From: Pseudomonadota bacterium
Lineage (GTDB): Bacteria; Pseudomonadota; Gammaproteobacteria; Acidiferrobacterales; Acidiferrobacteraceae
Assembly (NCBI GenBank): GCA_021816625.1
Contig: JAKAXM010000015.1
Coordinates: 1 to 61,181, forward strand
Reading direction: 5' to 3'
DNA: 61,181 nt
This document shows positions 36,989 through 46,816 of this stretch, piece after piece. The translations under genes were made by a program, and so were the position numbers. The notes beneath the pieces are model-generated. The model was given only the letters and a program-made list of their open reading frames with translations, searched no databases and was not told the DNA's origin. Position 1 is the stretch's first letter. The number at the start of each line of letters is the position of its first letter.

Positions 36989-37131
36989 CGCGCGCCTCAA
37001 ACCCCCGCGGCCCGCGCCGCGGCGCACCAGGCTGCTTGGACCTGAGATCGGCGCCCGGCCACCAACCCGCGTCGCGTCGCCACGGTCTGCCATGCCTTGC
37101 CATACATCGTCGCTGGCCGCCGTTCCATGTC

Positions 37132-38544
37132 CTACCCCCCCAGCGAAGGCTCCATGCGCCGATAACGGTCCTCGAAGCGGGTGATGTCGTCCTCGCCGAG
37201 ATAGCTGCCCGACTGTACCTCGATCATCTCAAGCGGGATCAATCCCGGGTTCTCGAGACGATGCCGGACGCCTACGGGGATGAACGTCGACTCGTTCTCG
37301 GTCACCAGAAACTCTTCGGTGTTGCGCACGACCCGCGCCGTGCCCGTTACGACTATCCAATGCTCCGCGCGATGGTGGTGCATCTGCAAAGACAGCGCGG
37401 CACCGGGCCGCACCATGATGCGTTTGACCTGGAACCGTGACCCGCTATCGAGCATCTCGTAGAACCCCCATGGTCGCCAGACGCGGCTCGGGGTCGTGCA
37501 TTCGGAGCGCCCCATCGCCTTAAGGCGCGTCACGAGTTCCTTCACGTCCTGGCAGCGCGTCCGGTCGGCGATCAGGATCGCGTCCTTGGTCTCGATCAGC
37601 ACCATGTCCCGAACACCCACGGCCGCCACCAGCCGGCTGTCCGCCACGATCAGATTGTCCGAGGCATCGAGCGTTACGACATCCCCGCGCACCACGTTAC
37701 CGCGCGCATCCTTGGCGCTCAGATCCCAAAGCGCCTGCCAGGCGCCCACGTCCGACCAGCCTGCGGACAGGGCAATGACCGAGCCGCAATCCACGCGCTC
37801 CATCACGGCATAATCGATGGATTCGCTCGGACACTCCGTGAACACCGCGCCGACGTGGAAAAAATCGGCATCCTGCCGGCCGTGCGCGACCGCCGCCTCG
37901 CAAGCGGCGAGGATATCGGGGCGGTAACGCCGCAACTCCTCGATCCAGCGGGTCGCGCGCATGAGAAAAAGCCCGCTGTTCCATAGATATTTCCCAGACT
38001 CCACGAAGGCCGCGGCACGCTCGGCATCCGGCTTTTCCACGAACTCCGCGATGGTCTCATCGGGACCCTGCCGGATATAGCCATAGCCCGTCTCGGGGGC
38101 ATCCGGCACCACCCCGAAGGTCACGAGCCGCCCCGCCAAGGCGCGCGGCAAGCCCTGTGTCACGGCCGCGCAAAAGGCGCGCGCATCTTGAATCGCGTGA
38201 TCGGCCGGCATGACGAGCAGCACCGCTTCGGGATCGACGGCCAGCACCCGCAGGGCAGCTACCGTAAGGGCCGGCGCCGTATTGCGCCCAACCGGCTCGA
38301 GAAGCAAAGGGCACGGCAGGCGCCCGATCTCGCGCATCTGTTCGGCGATCTGAAAACGGTATTCGGCGTTACTGACAACCACCGGATGGGTCACGTCTGC
38401 CAAGCCGTCTAGGCGCAACGCCGTCTCCTGCAACAAGGTCCGCTCACCAACCAGCGCCAAAAGTTGTTTTGGATGCTGATCGCGCGACAAGGGCCAGAGC
38501 CGGCTGCCGCTACCGCCACAAAGAATGATGGGATGGATCTTCAT
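37132..38544 (-). CDS. manC: Mannose-1-phosphate guanylyltransferase / mannose-6-phosphate isomerase
   Basis: A 470-residue bifunctional type II enzyme. The N-terminal nucleotidyltransferase has ILCGGSGSRLWPLSR and the FVEKPD signature; the C-terminal cupin isomerase part has QMHHHRAEHWIVV. It makes GDP-mannose, the precursor for mannose, rhamnose or fucose-type residues in EPS and O-antigen. GAGGTCCCT precedes the ATG. It lies 12 bp after hldD. No gmd or rmd gene accompanies it here. Confidence 0.92.
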   Translation of the reverse strand: MKIHPIILCGGSGSRLWPLSRDQHPKQLLALVGERTLLQETALRLDGLADVTHPVVVSNAEYRFQIAEQMREIGRLPCPLLLEPVGRNTAPALTVAALRVLAVDPEAVLLVMPADHAIQDARAFCAAVTQGLPRALAGRLVTFGVVPDAPETGYGYIRQGPDETIAEFVEKPDAERAAAFVESGKYLWNSGLFLMRATRWIEELRRYRPDILAACEAAVAHGRQDADFFHVGAVFTECPSESIDYAVMERVDCGSVIALSAGWSDVGAWQALWDLSAKDARGNVVRGDVVTLDASDNLIVADSRLVAAVGVRDMVLIETKDAILIADRTRCQDVKELVTRLKAMGRSECTTPSRVWRPWGFYEMLDSGSRFQVKRIMVRPGAALSLQMHHHRAEHWIVVTGTARVVRNTEEFLVTENESTFIPVGVRHRLENPGLIPLEMIEVQSGSYLGEDDITRFEDRYRRMEPSLGG

Positions 38545-38556
38545 AGGGACCTCGAC

Positions 38557-39555
38557 TCACGTGCCTTGCGCGGCAACCAACATACGCGTCACATAGCGGC
38601 CGACGCCCTCATTCACGTCATAGAGGGGCGCTGCGTAGCCCGCCCCCTTAAGCGCGTCTATGTCCGCCTCCGTAAAGCTTTGGTATTTCCCGGCCAAGGC
38701 TGCGGGAAAGGGTATATAGGTTATGACCCCCCTATCCTTCAAGGCCTGCGTGGTAAGGGGCTCCTCGCCCTTGTGGCGGCGCAGCGCGTTGATAACGGCC
38801 GTTGCCACCTCATTGAAGGTCTGGGCGCGGCCGGTCCCCACGTTATAGATGCCGCTCTTGTCCTTGTTGTCGAGAAAGTACAGATTGATCTTCACTACAT
38901 CCTCGACGGACACAAAGTCGCGCCGCTGCTCGCCAGGCTCGTAGCCGCCGCTCCCGCCAAACAGCCGCACCTGACCCGTCTCCTGATACTGATGAAAGAA
39001 GTGGTAAGCGACCGAGGCCATGCGGCCCTTGTGCTGCTCGCGGTCTCCATAGACATTGAAATACCGAAAACCCACGACCTGGCAAGCCGTAGGTACGCGT
39101 CGTCGCACGTACTGATCGAATAAAAATTTCGAATAACCGTAGACATTCAAGGGCGACTCGACCGCCCGCTCCTCGCGAAATACGCGGCCGCCGCCATAGA
39201 CCGACGCCGAGGACGCGTACAAAAACTGGGCGCCCTCCCGTTCGCAGAACGCGAGCAAGGCCTTCGAAAACTCGTAATTGTTGCGCATCATATAAAGGCC
39301 GTCGTGATTCATCGTGTCGGAGCATGCCCCTTCGTGGAAGACCGCCTCGACACGTCCCCCGAAGACCCCTTTGTCGAGGTCGGCCGCAAAATCGCGCTTG
39401 TCCCGATAGTCGGCGATGTCGCAATCGGTCAGATTACGAAACTTGTCCCCGTGCTCTAGGTTATCCACGACAAGGATATCGGAGCGACCACGCTCGTTCA
39501 GGGCCTTGACGATATTGGAGCCGATGAAACCTGCTCCGCCGGTTACGATGATCAT
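38557..39555 (-). CDS. hldD: ADP-L-glycero-D-manno-heptose 6-epimerase
   Basis: A 332-residue SDR enzyme making the L,D-heptose donor for LPS inner core. It has [24 protein letters not shown], the catalytic YGYSK and the typical [21 protein letters not shown] stretch (quoted as separate motifs: YFLDN and GIYNVGTG). It overlaps hldE by 4 bp. With the adjacent kinase it indicates a heptose-containing LPS core. Confidence 0.94.
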   Translation of the reverse strand: MIIVTGGAGFIGSNIVKALNERGRSDILVVDNLEHGDKFRNLTDCDIADYRDKRDFAADLDKGVFGGRVEAVFHEGACSDTMNHDGLYMMRNNYEFSKALLAFCEREGAQFLYASSASVYGGGRVFREERAVESPLNVYGYSKFLFDQYVRRRVPTACQVVGFRYFNVYGDREQHKGRMASVAYHFFHQYQETGQVRLFGGSGGYEPGEQRRDFVSVEDVVKINLYFLDNKDKSGIYNVGTGRAQTFNEVATAVINALRRHKGEEPLTTQALKDRGVITYIPFPAALAGKYQSFTEADIDALKGAGYAAPLYDVNEGVGRYVTRMLVAAQGT

Positions 39556-40520
39556 GTCGTGCGATCCTCCAAAGCAAGTAGCGCCGCAAGCTCGGCGCGC
39601 GGCACCGCGACGGCGCCTAGATGGCCTACCACTATGCCGGCCGCCGCGTTTGCGATATGAATGGCCTGAATGAGGCTTGCCCCCACCGCCAAGGCCGCCC
39701 CTATCATGGCGATCACGGTGTCGCCTGCCCCCGTCACGTCGTAGACCTCATGGGCCCGCGCCGGCACATGGACACGTGTCCCATCGCGTTCAAAGAGCGT
39801 CATCCCCTCTTCGCTACGCGTGACGAGCAGCGCCTGCAGTGCGAGCTCTGCGATCAGATCCTGCGCCTTGCGCTCGAGTTGCGCCTCGTCCTGAAACCGG
39901 CCGGCCACCTGCTCGAATTCCTTGCGATTGGGGGTGATCAGGGTGGCGCCCTGGTAGGGACTATAATCGTCGCCCTTGGGATCCACGATCACAGGCAAGC
40001 CCGCCTTACGGCCTGCGCTCACAATCTCCCGCACATGATTGAGCCCCCCCTTGCCGTAATCGGATACGATCACGGCCGCGACATCGGAAAGCGCGGCCTG
40101 GCACGCCGCGACCAGTCCCCGGCAGCTGTCGGGCGTGGCCTTCGTTTCAAAATCGATGCGAATCAACTGCTGGTTGCGCGACACCACACGCAGCTTCACA
40201 GTGGTGTTCAGCAACGGATCGCGCAACAGGCGATGACCGACGCCGGCAGCACTCAAGAGGCGTGCCAGGGAATCGGCGGCGTCATCGTTCCCCGCGAGAC
40301 CCAAAAGCAGGCAGGTCGCCCCCAGCCCCGCTATGTTTTGGGCGACGTTAGCGGCCCCGCCCGGGCGTTCTTCGGCCCGGCTTACTGCCACCACCGGCAC
40401 CGGCGCCTCCGGCGATATGCGCTCGACCCCTCCATACCAATAGCGATCCAACATCACATCGCCCACGACCAGCGTGCGCGCCCGGGCCATGCCCTCCAAA
40501 ACTTGCATGAGGCTATTCAT
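39552..40520 (-). CDS. hldE: D-glycero-beta-D-manno-heptose-7-phosphate kinase (kinase part of HldE)
   Basis: A 322-residue PfkB-type kinase ([12 protein letters not shown] start, [28 protein letters not shown] anion hole). It contains only domain I of E. coli HldE (477 residues); the cytidylyltransferase-like domain that makes ADP-heptose is absent and must be a separate gene elsewhere. This split is common outside the enterics. It overlaps both pyrF and hldD by 4 bp. Confidence 0.9.
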   Translation of the reverse strand: MNSLMQVLEGMARARTLVVGDVMLDRYWYGGVERISPEAPVPVVAVSRAEERPGGAANVAQNIAGLGATCLLLGLAGNDDAADSLARLLSAAGVGHRLLRDPLLNTTVKLRVVSRNQQLIRIDFETKATPDSCRGLVAACQAALSDVAAVIVSDYGKGGLNHVREIVSAGRKAGLPVIVDPKGDDYSPYQGATLITPNRKEFEQVAGRFQDEAQLERKAQDLIAELALQALLVTRSEEGMTLFERDGTRVHVPARAHEVYDVTGAGDTVIAMIGAALAVGASLIQAIHIANAAAGIVVGHLGAVAVPRAELAALLALEDRTT

Positions 40521-41242
40521 CGACCGTCCTCGTCCGTTCCTATCCCGAGTTCCTGCGCGCGCGCCTCGGCAACACAGCGGGCGAGCGCCGCAGCCGGATC
40601 GGGGTCCTTAGTAATGGGGCGGCCAATGACGAGATAGTCGGCGCCGGCCCGCAAGGCTTCGGCTACCGAGGCGGTCCGGCGCTGATCGTCTGCAGGCGTC
40701 CCGGCCGGCCGGATGCCAGGGGTCACGAGCACAAAGCCGTCGCCCCGCAGATCGGCGAGCAAAGCCGCCTCGCGGGGCGAGCAGACTACGCCATCGAGGC
40801 CGGCCTCGCGGCACATCCCCGCAAGCGCCCGTACCCGCGCACCCCCTTCTCCAAGACCAAGGGCTACGATCTCGGCTGCGTCATGGCTCGTCAAGACCGT
40901 GACGCCGATCAGACGCGTGCCGGGAGGCACCGCGGCGCGCGCCGCCGCCAGCATGCGCGGCCCCCCGAGGGCATGCACATTCATCATCCATACCCCCGCA
41001 TCGTAGGCCCGGCTACACGCCCGTGCCACCGTATTGGGGATGTCGTGAAATTTGAGGTCGAGAAACACATCAAATCCGAGGTTCTGAAGCGCGTCCACGA
41101 TGCGCGGCCCGGCAGCCACAAAGAGCTCAAGGCCAACCTTCAGGCGGCAGTCCCGAGGACTCAGGGTACTGGCTAGCGCCAGGGCCTCCTCGGCACTCGC
41201 ATAATCGAGCGCAACGATTACGACCGGCTCCTTAAACGACAT
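40517..41242 (-). CDS. pyrF: Orotidine 5'-phosphate decarboxylase
   Basis: A 241-residue TIM-barrel enzyme of UMP synthesis. The active-site signature reads DVFLDLKFHDIPNTV, with VALDYASAEEAL at the start, GVTVLTSHD in the middle and VTPGIRP near the C-terminus. The longer frame to 41359 runs into lapB, so I use the ATG at 41242, with GGGAGAAG before it inside the lapB 3' end. A pyrF after lapB is a common arrangement in this lineage. Confidence 0.95.
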   Translation of the reverse strand: MSFKEPVVIVALDYASAEEALALASTLSPRDCRLKVGLELFVAAGPRIVDALQNLGFDVFLDLKFHDIPNTVARACSRAYDAGVWMMNVHALGGPRMLAAARAAVPPGTRLIGVTVLTSHDAAEIVALGLGEGGARVRALAGMCREAGLDGVVCSPREAALLADLRGDGFVLVTPGIRPAGTPADDQRRTASVAEALRAGADYLVIGRPITKDPDPAAALARCVAEARAQELGIGTDEDGR

Positions 41243-42407
41243 CGTCTTCTCCCGACGGCGTGACCGTATTCCAGCGATGGCAGCTTGGGCATTGCCAATG
41301 CAAGGATTTTCCTGAGAACCCGCATTGATGGCAAAGGTAGCGCCGCCGCCCTTCCACAATCTTTTCGATGATCCCTTTCAGAATCGCCAAATCCTTGCGT
41401 GATTCGCCGCTCGCCTGCGCGACATGCAGGTCGATGAGACGGTTCAGGCCTCGCACCGACGGTTGCCGGCGCAGCCACGACACGATGAACGCCTCGGCAG
41501 CGGGTACGCCCTCGCGCCGCTCTATAACATCGGCAAGCACCAGCATCACCGCAATGTCACGATGACGCCCGAGGGTCTCGTTGAAGAATCGGTACAGCCC
41601 TTCCTCGTCACCCACCGCCTGGTAGCTTTTCGCGAGCCGCTCGGCCACCTCGCCGAGATACAGTGGGTTTTGGATTTCCACGCGCCGCCAGGCCTTGATC
41701 GCATCCTTGTGGCGCCCGAGATCGGCCTCGATATTACCAAGAACCACACTCGCCCGCACACACGCCTTGTCGCTTTGCAAGGCCCGCCGGGCCTGATCGC
41801 GCGCCACATCGTGTTCGTTGCGCCGGTAGGCTTCTTCAGCCAATTCGCAGTAGTACTGGGCGATCACATCGTTCAAGCCGGGGCCTCCGGCCCGCCCGAG
41901 GCGGCGGCACACGCTGATAGCCTTTTCCCAATCCCGCTCCTGCTGATAGATATGCATAAGCAGGCGCAGCGCCTCTTCGTTATGGATCCGGATCTCGGCG
42001 AGCTCCAGGAACAGGTTTTCCGCGCGGTCCAAAAGCCCCGCCTTCAGATAGTCCTGTCCGAGCTCAAGCAGTGCCCGCGCCCGCTGATCACGGTCGAGCG
42101 CCGGGCGCGCAATGATATTTTGATGAACGCGGATCGCGCGCTCGACCTCGCCGCGCCGGCGGAACAAGCTACCAAGCGCCAGATGGGTCTCGACGGTCTC
42201 CGAATTGACTTCGAGCACCTTGATGAAGATCTCGATGGCCTTGTCGGCCTGCTCGTTTAGAAGGAAATTCAAGCCCTTGAAATAGGCGGTGGGGAGGTCC
42301 TTGCGGACCCGGTGACGCTTTTGATCATAGCGCGCCGCCACCCACCCTGACCCAGCGGCGAGCGGCAACAATAACCAGATTAGAACGGAGGCATGATCAA
42401 AGAACAT
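41232..42407 (-). CDS. lapB: Lipopolysaccharide assembly protein B
   Basis: A 391-residue protein: one N-terminal membrane helix (VLIWLLLPLAAGSGWVAA), about nine TPR repeats, and a C-terminal rubredoxin-type metal site CHQCGFSGK...CPSCHRW. LapB (YciM) with FtsH controls LpxC turnover and so balances LPS synthesis. It overlaps lapA by 11 bp and pyrF by 11 bp, so the three are almost surely translated from one message. Confidence 0.94.
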   Translation of the reverse strand: MFFDHASVLIWLLLPLAAGSGWVAARYDQKRHRVRKDLPTAYFKGLNFLLNEQADKAIEIFIKVLEVNSETVETHLALGSLFRRRGEVERAIRVHQNIIARPALDRDQRARALLELGQDYLKAGLLDRAENLFLELAEIRIHNEEALRLLMHIYQQERDWEKAISVCRRLGRAGGPGLNDVIAQYYCELAEEAYRRNEHDVARDQARRALQSDKACVRASVVLGNIEADLGRHKDAIKAWRRVEIQNPLYLGEVAERLAKSYQAVGDEEGLYRFFNETLGRHRDIAVMLVLADVIERREGVPAAEAFIVSWLRRQPSVRGLNRLIDLHVAQASGESRKDLAILKGIIEKIVEGRRRYLCHQCGFSGKSLHWQCPSCHRWNTVTPSGEDDVV

Positions 42408-42693
42408 CTTTAATGGGGAGCGCGCGCAAATTCGCCACTTCCTGCTCCATGTGGCGAACCTGTTTCCGTACGGCGCCCAGTTCCCGGCGCAGTCGCACCA
42501 TCCGGCTCACGGCGGCTAGAAATCCAAGCCCGATCCCCAGGGCGAGGACGGTGACCAGGGCCAAGGCAAGCGGAACATGCCAGGCGAGCCCACCGTAGTA
42601 CCGGATGGTGACGTCGGTGGCGTTCTTGTAGGCAAATCCCAAGCCTATAAAGACAACGACTAAGGCAATCGACCCGTAGAGGATCCGCTTCAC
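42397..42693 (-). CDS. lapA: Lipopolysaccharide assembly protein A (DUF1049)
   Basis: A 98-residue inner-membrane protein with two hydrophobic helices (LYGSIALVVVFIGLGFA and VPLALALVTVLALGIGLGF) followed by a short basic coiled-coil tail. The GTG at 42693 (VKRILYG) has GAGGGGG upstream; the longer frame to 42732 would start inside the terminator. It lies between the ihfB terminator and lapB. Confidence 0.9.
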   Translation of the reverse strand: MKRILYGSIALVVVFIGLGFAYKNATDVTIRYYGGLAWHVPLALALVTVLALGIGLGFLAAVSRMVRLRRELGAVRKQVRHMEQEVANLRALPIKDVL

Positions 42694-42709
42694 CGTAACA
42701 TACCCCCTC

Positions 42710-42749
42710 AAAAAAAACGGCACGGGCCTCAACCCATGCCGCTTTTTTT
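42710..42749 (-). terminator. Rho-independent terminator between ihfB and lapA
   Basis: The stem CGGCACGGG (42718-42726) pairs with CCCATGCCG (42733-42741), one wobble, around loop CCTCAA. A-runs and T-runs (42710-42717 and 42743-42749) flank it, so on the minus strand the stem is followed by eight T. It would end or attenuate the gyrA-to-ihfB transcript before lapA. Confidence 0.88.
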
Positions 42750-42771
42750 CCTTGGCCCGATCCGCAGGTCC

Positions 42772-43050
42772 TTACTGGTCGACCCGCTCCCGCAGCTCCT
42801 TTCCGGGCTTAAAGTGCGGGACACGCCGGTCCGGCACCTGAACGCTAACGCCGGTCTTCGGGTTGCGCCCGAGTCGCGCGGGACGGTGGTGCAAAGAAAA
42901 ACTCCCGAAACCGCGCACCTCGATCCGCTCGCCGGACTGCAAGGCCTGCGACATCCGCTCAAGCAAGCCCTTAACGCCTAGCTCCACATCGCGTTGGTCC
43001 AATTGCGGCTGGGCGGCCGCCAAACATTGAATGAGCTCAGACTTCGTCAT
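42772..43050 (-). CDS. ihfB: Integration host factor subunit beta
   Basis: A 92-residue DNA-bending protein of the HU/IHF family ([12 protein letters not shown] start, [27 protein letters not shown] and the beta-arm, ending PGKELRERV). It pairs with IhfA to bend DNA at specific sites. It follows rpsA by 20 bp as in nearly all gammaproteobacteria, and a strong terminator follows. Confidence 0.95.
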   Translation of the reverse strand: MTKSELIQCLAAAQPQLDQRDVELGVKGLLERMSQALQSGERIEVRGFGSFSLHHRPARLGRNPKTGVSVQVPDRRVPHFKPGKELRERVDQ

Positions 43051-43070
43051 ACAGACCTTATCTCTCAGGA

Positions 43071-44744
43071 TTAGTCCTTCTGGCCCAATTTTTCCTTCAA
43101 CTTGTCGCCCAGCGAGGACGTTGCCATCGGGGCCTTGCGGGTATATTCCTGCACCGCCTCGTTCTCCCGCTCCATGTCCTTGGCACGTACCGACAAGGTC
43201 ACCTTCCGGTTCTTGCGGTCCACGGTCATGATCTTCGCCTCGATGGTATCGCCCTCTTTCACTATCGACCGGGCATCCTCCACGCGGTCCCGCGCAAGCT
43301 CCGCCGCGCGGATATAACCCTCGATATCCTCGCCCAGCTTGATCGTTGCACCCTTCGCGTCGACGGCCGTAACCGTCCCGCTCACCACGGCGCCCTTGCC
43401 ATGCTCGGCACAGAAATTGTTGAAGGGGTCACCTTCCATCTGTTTTACACCCAGCGAGATGCGCTCCCGCTCCGGGTCGACCGCCAATACCACGGCCTCC
43501 AGCTCGTCGCCCTTCTTGAGATCGCGAACCGCCTCTTCACCGGCCCGGCTCCACGACAAATCCGTCAGATGAATGAGGCCATCGATACCGCCCTCGAGTC
43601 CCACGAAGACCCCGAAATCGGTAATGGACTTGATCTGACCCTTAACGAGGTCGCCCTTGTTGTGGGAGGCCGCAAATTCTTCCCAGGGGTTGGGCTGGCA
43701 CTGCTTGATACCAAGCGATATGCGGCGGCGGTCCTCGTCGATATCGAGGATCATCGCCTCGACCTCGTCGCCAAGCTGTACCACCTTGGTCGGGTGTACA
43801 TTCTTGTTGGTCCAGTCCATTTCGGACACGTGGACCAGACCCTCGACGCCCTCTTCGATCTCCACGAAGGCGCCGTAGTCGGTAATGTTTGTCACCTTGC
43901 CGAAAATACGCGTGCCGACCGGGTACCGGCGCGCCAGATCCACCCACGGGTCATCCCCCAGTTGCTTGAGGCCCAGGGAAACGCGATTACGCTCACGGTC
44001 GAAGCGCAGTACCTTGGCCTCCACCTCGTCGCCGATGTTGAGCATCTCCGAGGGGTGCTTTACCCGCTTCCAGGCCAGGTCTGTGATATGCAAAAGGCCG
44101 TCGACCCCGCCCAAATCTACAAAGGCGCCGTAATCGGTCAAGTTCTTCACAACACCCTTTACGACCTGCCCTTCCTCGAGATTGGCGAGCAACTGGTCGC
44201 GCTCCGCCGAAATCTCGTTCTCCACGACCGCGCGCCGCGATACGACGACGTTATTGCGCTTGCGATCGAGCTTTATGACCTTGAATTCCAGTTCCTTGCC
44301 TTCCAAGTAGGAGGGGTCGCGCACCGGCCGGACATCGACCAGGGAACCCGGCAGGAAGGCTCGGATGGAGTCGATGGCGATCGTAAACCCGCCCTTGACC
44401 TTACCGGTCATGATGCCCGTCACGACACTCTGCTTCTCGAAGGCCTCTTCGAGCACATCCCAGGCCTTGACGCGGCAGGCCTTCTCGCGCGACAAGCGCG
44501 TCTGGCCGAAGCCGTCTTCCATGTATTCGATGACGACCTCGATACGGTCGCCGACCTTGGCCGAGATCTCGCCATTGGCGTTGCGGAACTGTTCTGTCGG
44601 AATCACTCCCTCCGACTTGAGACCGGCGTTGACCACGACGACCTCATCATCGACATGCACGACTTCGCCCACCACGAGACTGCCGGGGCGCATCTGGCAC
44701 GACTGCATGCTCTCTTCAAACAATTCGGCAAAGCTTTGGCTCAT
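43071..44744 (-). CDS. rpsA: 30S ribosomal protein S1
   Basis: A 557-residue protein of six S1 (OB-fold) repeats, of the same length as E. coli S1. Repeats 3-6 show the typical [38 protein letters not shown] and [19 protein letters not shown] pattern (quoted separately). It unfolds mRNA and helps initiation on leaders with weak Shine-Dalgarno sites. The start has only a modest AAGAGAG site. It lies between cmk and ihfB, the classic order. Confidence 0.96.
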   Translation of the reverse strand: MSQSFAELFEESMQSCQMRPGSLVVGEVVHVDDEVVVVNAGLKSEGVIPTEQFRNANGEISAKVGDRIEVVIEYMEDGFGQTRLSREKACRVKAWDVLEEAFEKQSVVTGIMTGKVKGGFTIAIDSIRAFLPGSLVDVRPVRDPSYLEGKELEFKVIKLDRKRNNVVVSRRAVVENEISAERDQLLANLEEGQVVKGVVKNLTDYGAFVDLGGVDGLLHITDLAWKRVKHPSEMLNIGDEVEAKVLRFDRERNRVSLGLKQLGDDPWVDLARRYPVGTRIFGKVTNITDYGAFVEIEEGVEGLVHVSEMDWTNKNVHPTKVVQLGDEVEAMILDIDEDRRRISLGIKQCQPNPWEEFAASHNKGDLVKGQIKSITDFGVFVGLEGGIDGLIHLTDLSWSRAGEEAVRDLKKGDELEAVVLAVDPERERISLGVKQMEGDPFNNFCAEHGKGAVVSGTVTAVDAKGATIKLGEDIEGYIRAAELARDRVEDARSIVKEGDTIEAKIMTVDRKNRKVTLSVRAKDMERENEAVQEYTRKAPMATSSLGDKLKEKLGQKD

Positions 44745-44828
44745 GTATCTCTCTTAAATCTCAAGGCCCCCGAAAGGGCAGGTTGGGTCCGCCTGGACGG
44801 ACGCGATTTTTCCCAATCCGGTGCGGAC

Positions 44829-45503
44829 TTACGAACCGAGTCGCCCTTCTACCATAGCGACTACCCGGTCGATAACGTCATTGAGCCCGAGATCCGACGA
44901 GTCGAGCACGACGGCATCCCGGGCTGGCTTGAGCGGTGCGACGGGCCGGTTTATGTCCCGCTCATCCCGCTCACGGATCTCCCCTATAAGCTTTGGAAGG
45001 GTAACACTGAAGCCCTTCGCCTTCAACTGATCGTAGCGACGCTGCGCCCGGACCTCGGCGCTGGCGGTCAAAAAGATCTTCAGAAAGGCATCCGGAAAGA
45101 CGTGGCTGCCCATGTCGCGCCCGTCGGCCACGAGACCAGGGGGGCGCCGCGCGGCCTGCTGGCGCGCCAACAAGGCCGTGCGCACCGACCCGATCACCGC
45201 CACCTGGGACGCCGCCGCGGCCGCTTCGGGGCCACGCAATAGGGTCGTACATTCCCGATCGTTGACAAAGACCGCCGGCTCATCCCCGCTCCCCGGCACA
45301 AAGCGCAACTCAAGCCCCTGCGCCAGATCCGTGAGGGCGCGGCCATCGTCGCAGGCGACCCCGGCCCACAGGGCGGCTAAACCCAGCGCGCGATACACGG
45401 CCCCGCTATCGAGGTAGTGCCAACCGAGCCGGTGTGCCACCGCGGCCCCTACCGCACCCTTACCGGAGCCGGACGGCCCATCTATGGCGAGCACCGGGAT
45501 CAC
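44829..45503 (-). CDS. cmk: Cytidylate kinase
   Basis: A 224-residue nucleoside monophosphate kinase with P-loop AIDGPSGSGKG, DGRDMGSHVFPDA and RDERDINRP motifs. It phosphorylates CMP and dCMP. The start is a GTG overlapping the aroA stop (GTGA); the longer frame would lie within aroA. It precedes rpsA by 84 bp. Confidence 0.94.
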   Translation of the reverse strand: MIPVLAIDGPSGSGKGAVGAAVAHRLGWHYLDSGAVYRALGLAALWAGVACDDGRALTDLAQGLELRFVPGSGDEPAVFVNDRECTTLLRGPEAAAAASQVAVIGSVRTALLARQQAARRPPGLVADGRDMGSHVFPDAFLKIFLTASAEVRAQRRYDQLKAKGFSVTLPKLIGEIRERDERDINRPVAPLKPARDAVVLDSSDLGLNDVIDRVVAMVEGRLGS

Positions 45504-46816
45504 GGCCCGGTCACCGTGAGGGCAAACCCGGCCTCGCGGGCGCGATCGACGAAACCCGGAAAGGAGGTGGCCACATTGCGGCAATCACGGATCACGACGG
45601 TACCTGCCGCGCGCAGTCCCGCGACCGCAAAGGCCATGGCGACGCGATGATCCCCCCCCGAATCGATCACACCGCCGGCCAGAGGGCCGCCCGTGATAGC
45701 CAGGCCATCCGGGAATTCCTGAACGGCGACACCCAGCGCCGCGAGACCGCGCGCCATGACCGCGAGACGGTCGCTCTCCTTAACCCGCAACTCCTCGGCG
45801 CCCCGCAACACGGTCGTGCCGCGGGCGCACGCGGCCGCCACGAACAAGGCCGGAAACTCATCGATGGCAAGCGGCACGAGCTCAGGCGGGATGGTGATCC
45901 CCTGCAGATCGGCGCTGCGCACCACGAGGTCGGCCACTGGCTCGCCGCTCACCCATGTCTCGTTTTCCTGATCGATATGGGCGCCCATGAGCCGCAGGAT
46001 GTCGATTATCCCCCGCCGGGTCGGGTTCACGCCCACCTGAACGAGACGCAGACAGGACCCGGGCACGATACTCGCCGCCACCAGGAAAAACGCCGCCGAA
46101 GAGAGATCAGAGGGGACCGCCAGGCGCACCGCCTGCAGGGCGCCCGCGCCCCCCTCGACCGTGATCGCCGCGCCCTCACGGCGCACCGGGTAACCGAAAC
46201 CGGCGAGCATACGCTCACTATGGTCGCGACTCGGCGCCGGCTCGATGACCGTGGTATGACCCTGCGCATAGAGCCCCGCGAGCAGGATCGCGGACTTGAC
46301 CTGCGCGCTCGCCACCGGCAGCCGGTACACGACACCCTGCAAGGGGCGGCCGCCTACGATATGAAGCGGCGGACAGCCTCGGTCCCCCGTCTCGATCACC
46401 GCCCCCATAAGCCGCAGGGGGGCGGCCACCCGCTCCATCGGGCGTCTCATGAGGGACTCGTCCCCTACGAGGCGCGTACCGAACGGCTGGGCGCAGAGCA
46501 GACCGGCCAGCAGACGCATACTCGTGCCGGAATTACCGAGATCGAGCGGGGCTTGCGGGACCTTGAGTCCGTGCAGGCCGACGCCCTCCACCACGAGCCG
46601 GCCATCCACCGGGCCTTCGATCGCGACCCCCAGGGCCCGGAACGCCGCGATCGTGCCAAGCACGTCCTCGCCTTCAAGCAATCCCGTGATCTCGCTACGG
46701 CCCACAGCGAGGGCGCTCAATATCACGGCCCGGTGAGATATGGATTTATCCCCGGCCACGCGCAGGGTCCCCGTAAGGGGTCCGCCTGGCCGTACGCTGT
46801 AATCAACGGTTGCCAT
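45500..46816 (-). CDS. aroA: 3-phosphoshikimate 1-carboxyvinyltransferase (EPSP synthase)
   Basis: A 438-residue enzyme of the shikimate pathway (GDKSISHRAVILSALA, LGNSGTSMRLLAG, KESDRLAVMARGL). The GNSGTSMRLL motif, instead of the GNAGTAMRPL of E. coli, resembles class II-like enzymes such as those fused to TyrA in pseudomonads. It overlaps tyrA by 14 bp in another frame. Confidence 0.95.
   Translation of the reverse strand: MATVDYSVRPGGPLTGTLRVAGDKSISHRAVILSALAVGRSEITGLLEGEDVLGTIAAFRALGVAIEGPVDGRLVVEGVGLHGLKVPQAPLDLGNSGTSMRLLAGLLCAQPFGTRLVGDESLMRRPMERVAAPLRLMGAVIETGDRGCPPLHIVGGRPLQGVVYRLPVASAQVKSAILLAGLYAQGHTTVIEPAPSRDHSERMLAGFGYPVRREGAAITVEGGAGALQAVRLAVPSDLSSAAFFLVAASIVPGSCLRLVQVGVNPTRRGIIDILRLMGAHIDQENETWVSGEPVADLVVRSADLQGITIPPELVPLAIDEFPALFVAAACARGTTVLRGAEELRVKESDRLAVMARGLAALGVAVQEFPDGLAITGGPLAGGVIDSGGDHRVAMAFAVAGLRAAGTVVIRDCRNVATSFPGFVDRAREAGFALTVTGP

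Noticed and set aside
43401-45242. 613-residue plus-strand open frame
   Set aside because: It lies opposite rpsA and cmk, has no ribosome-binding site or recognisable motif, and its composition mirrors the antisense of S1.
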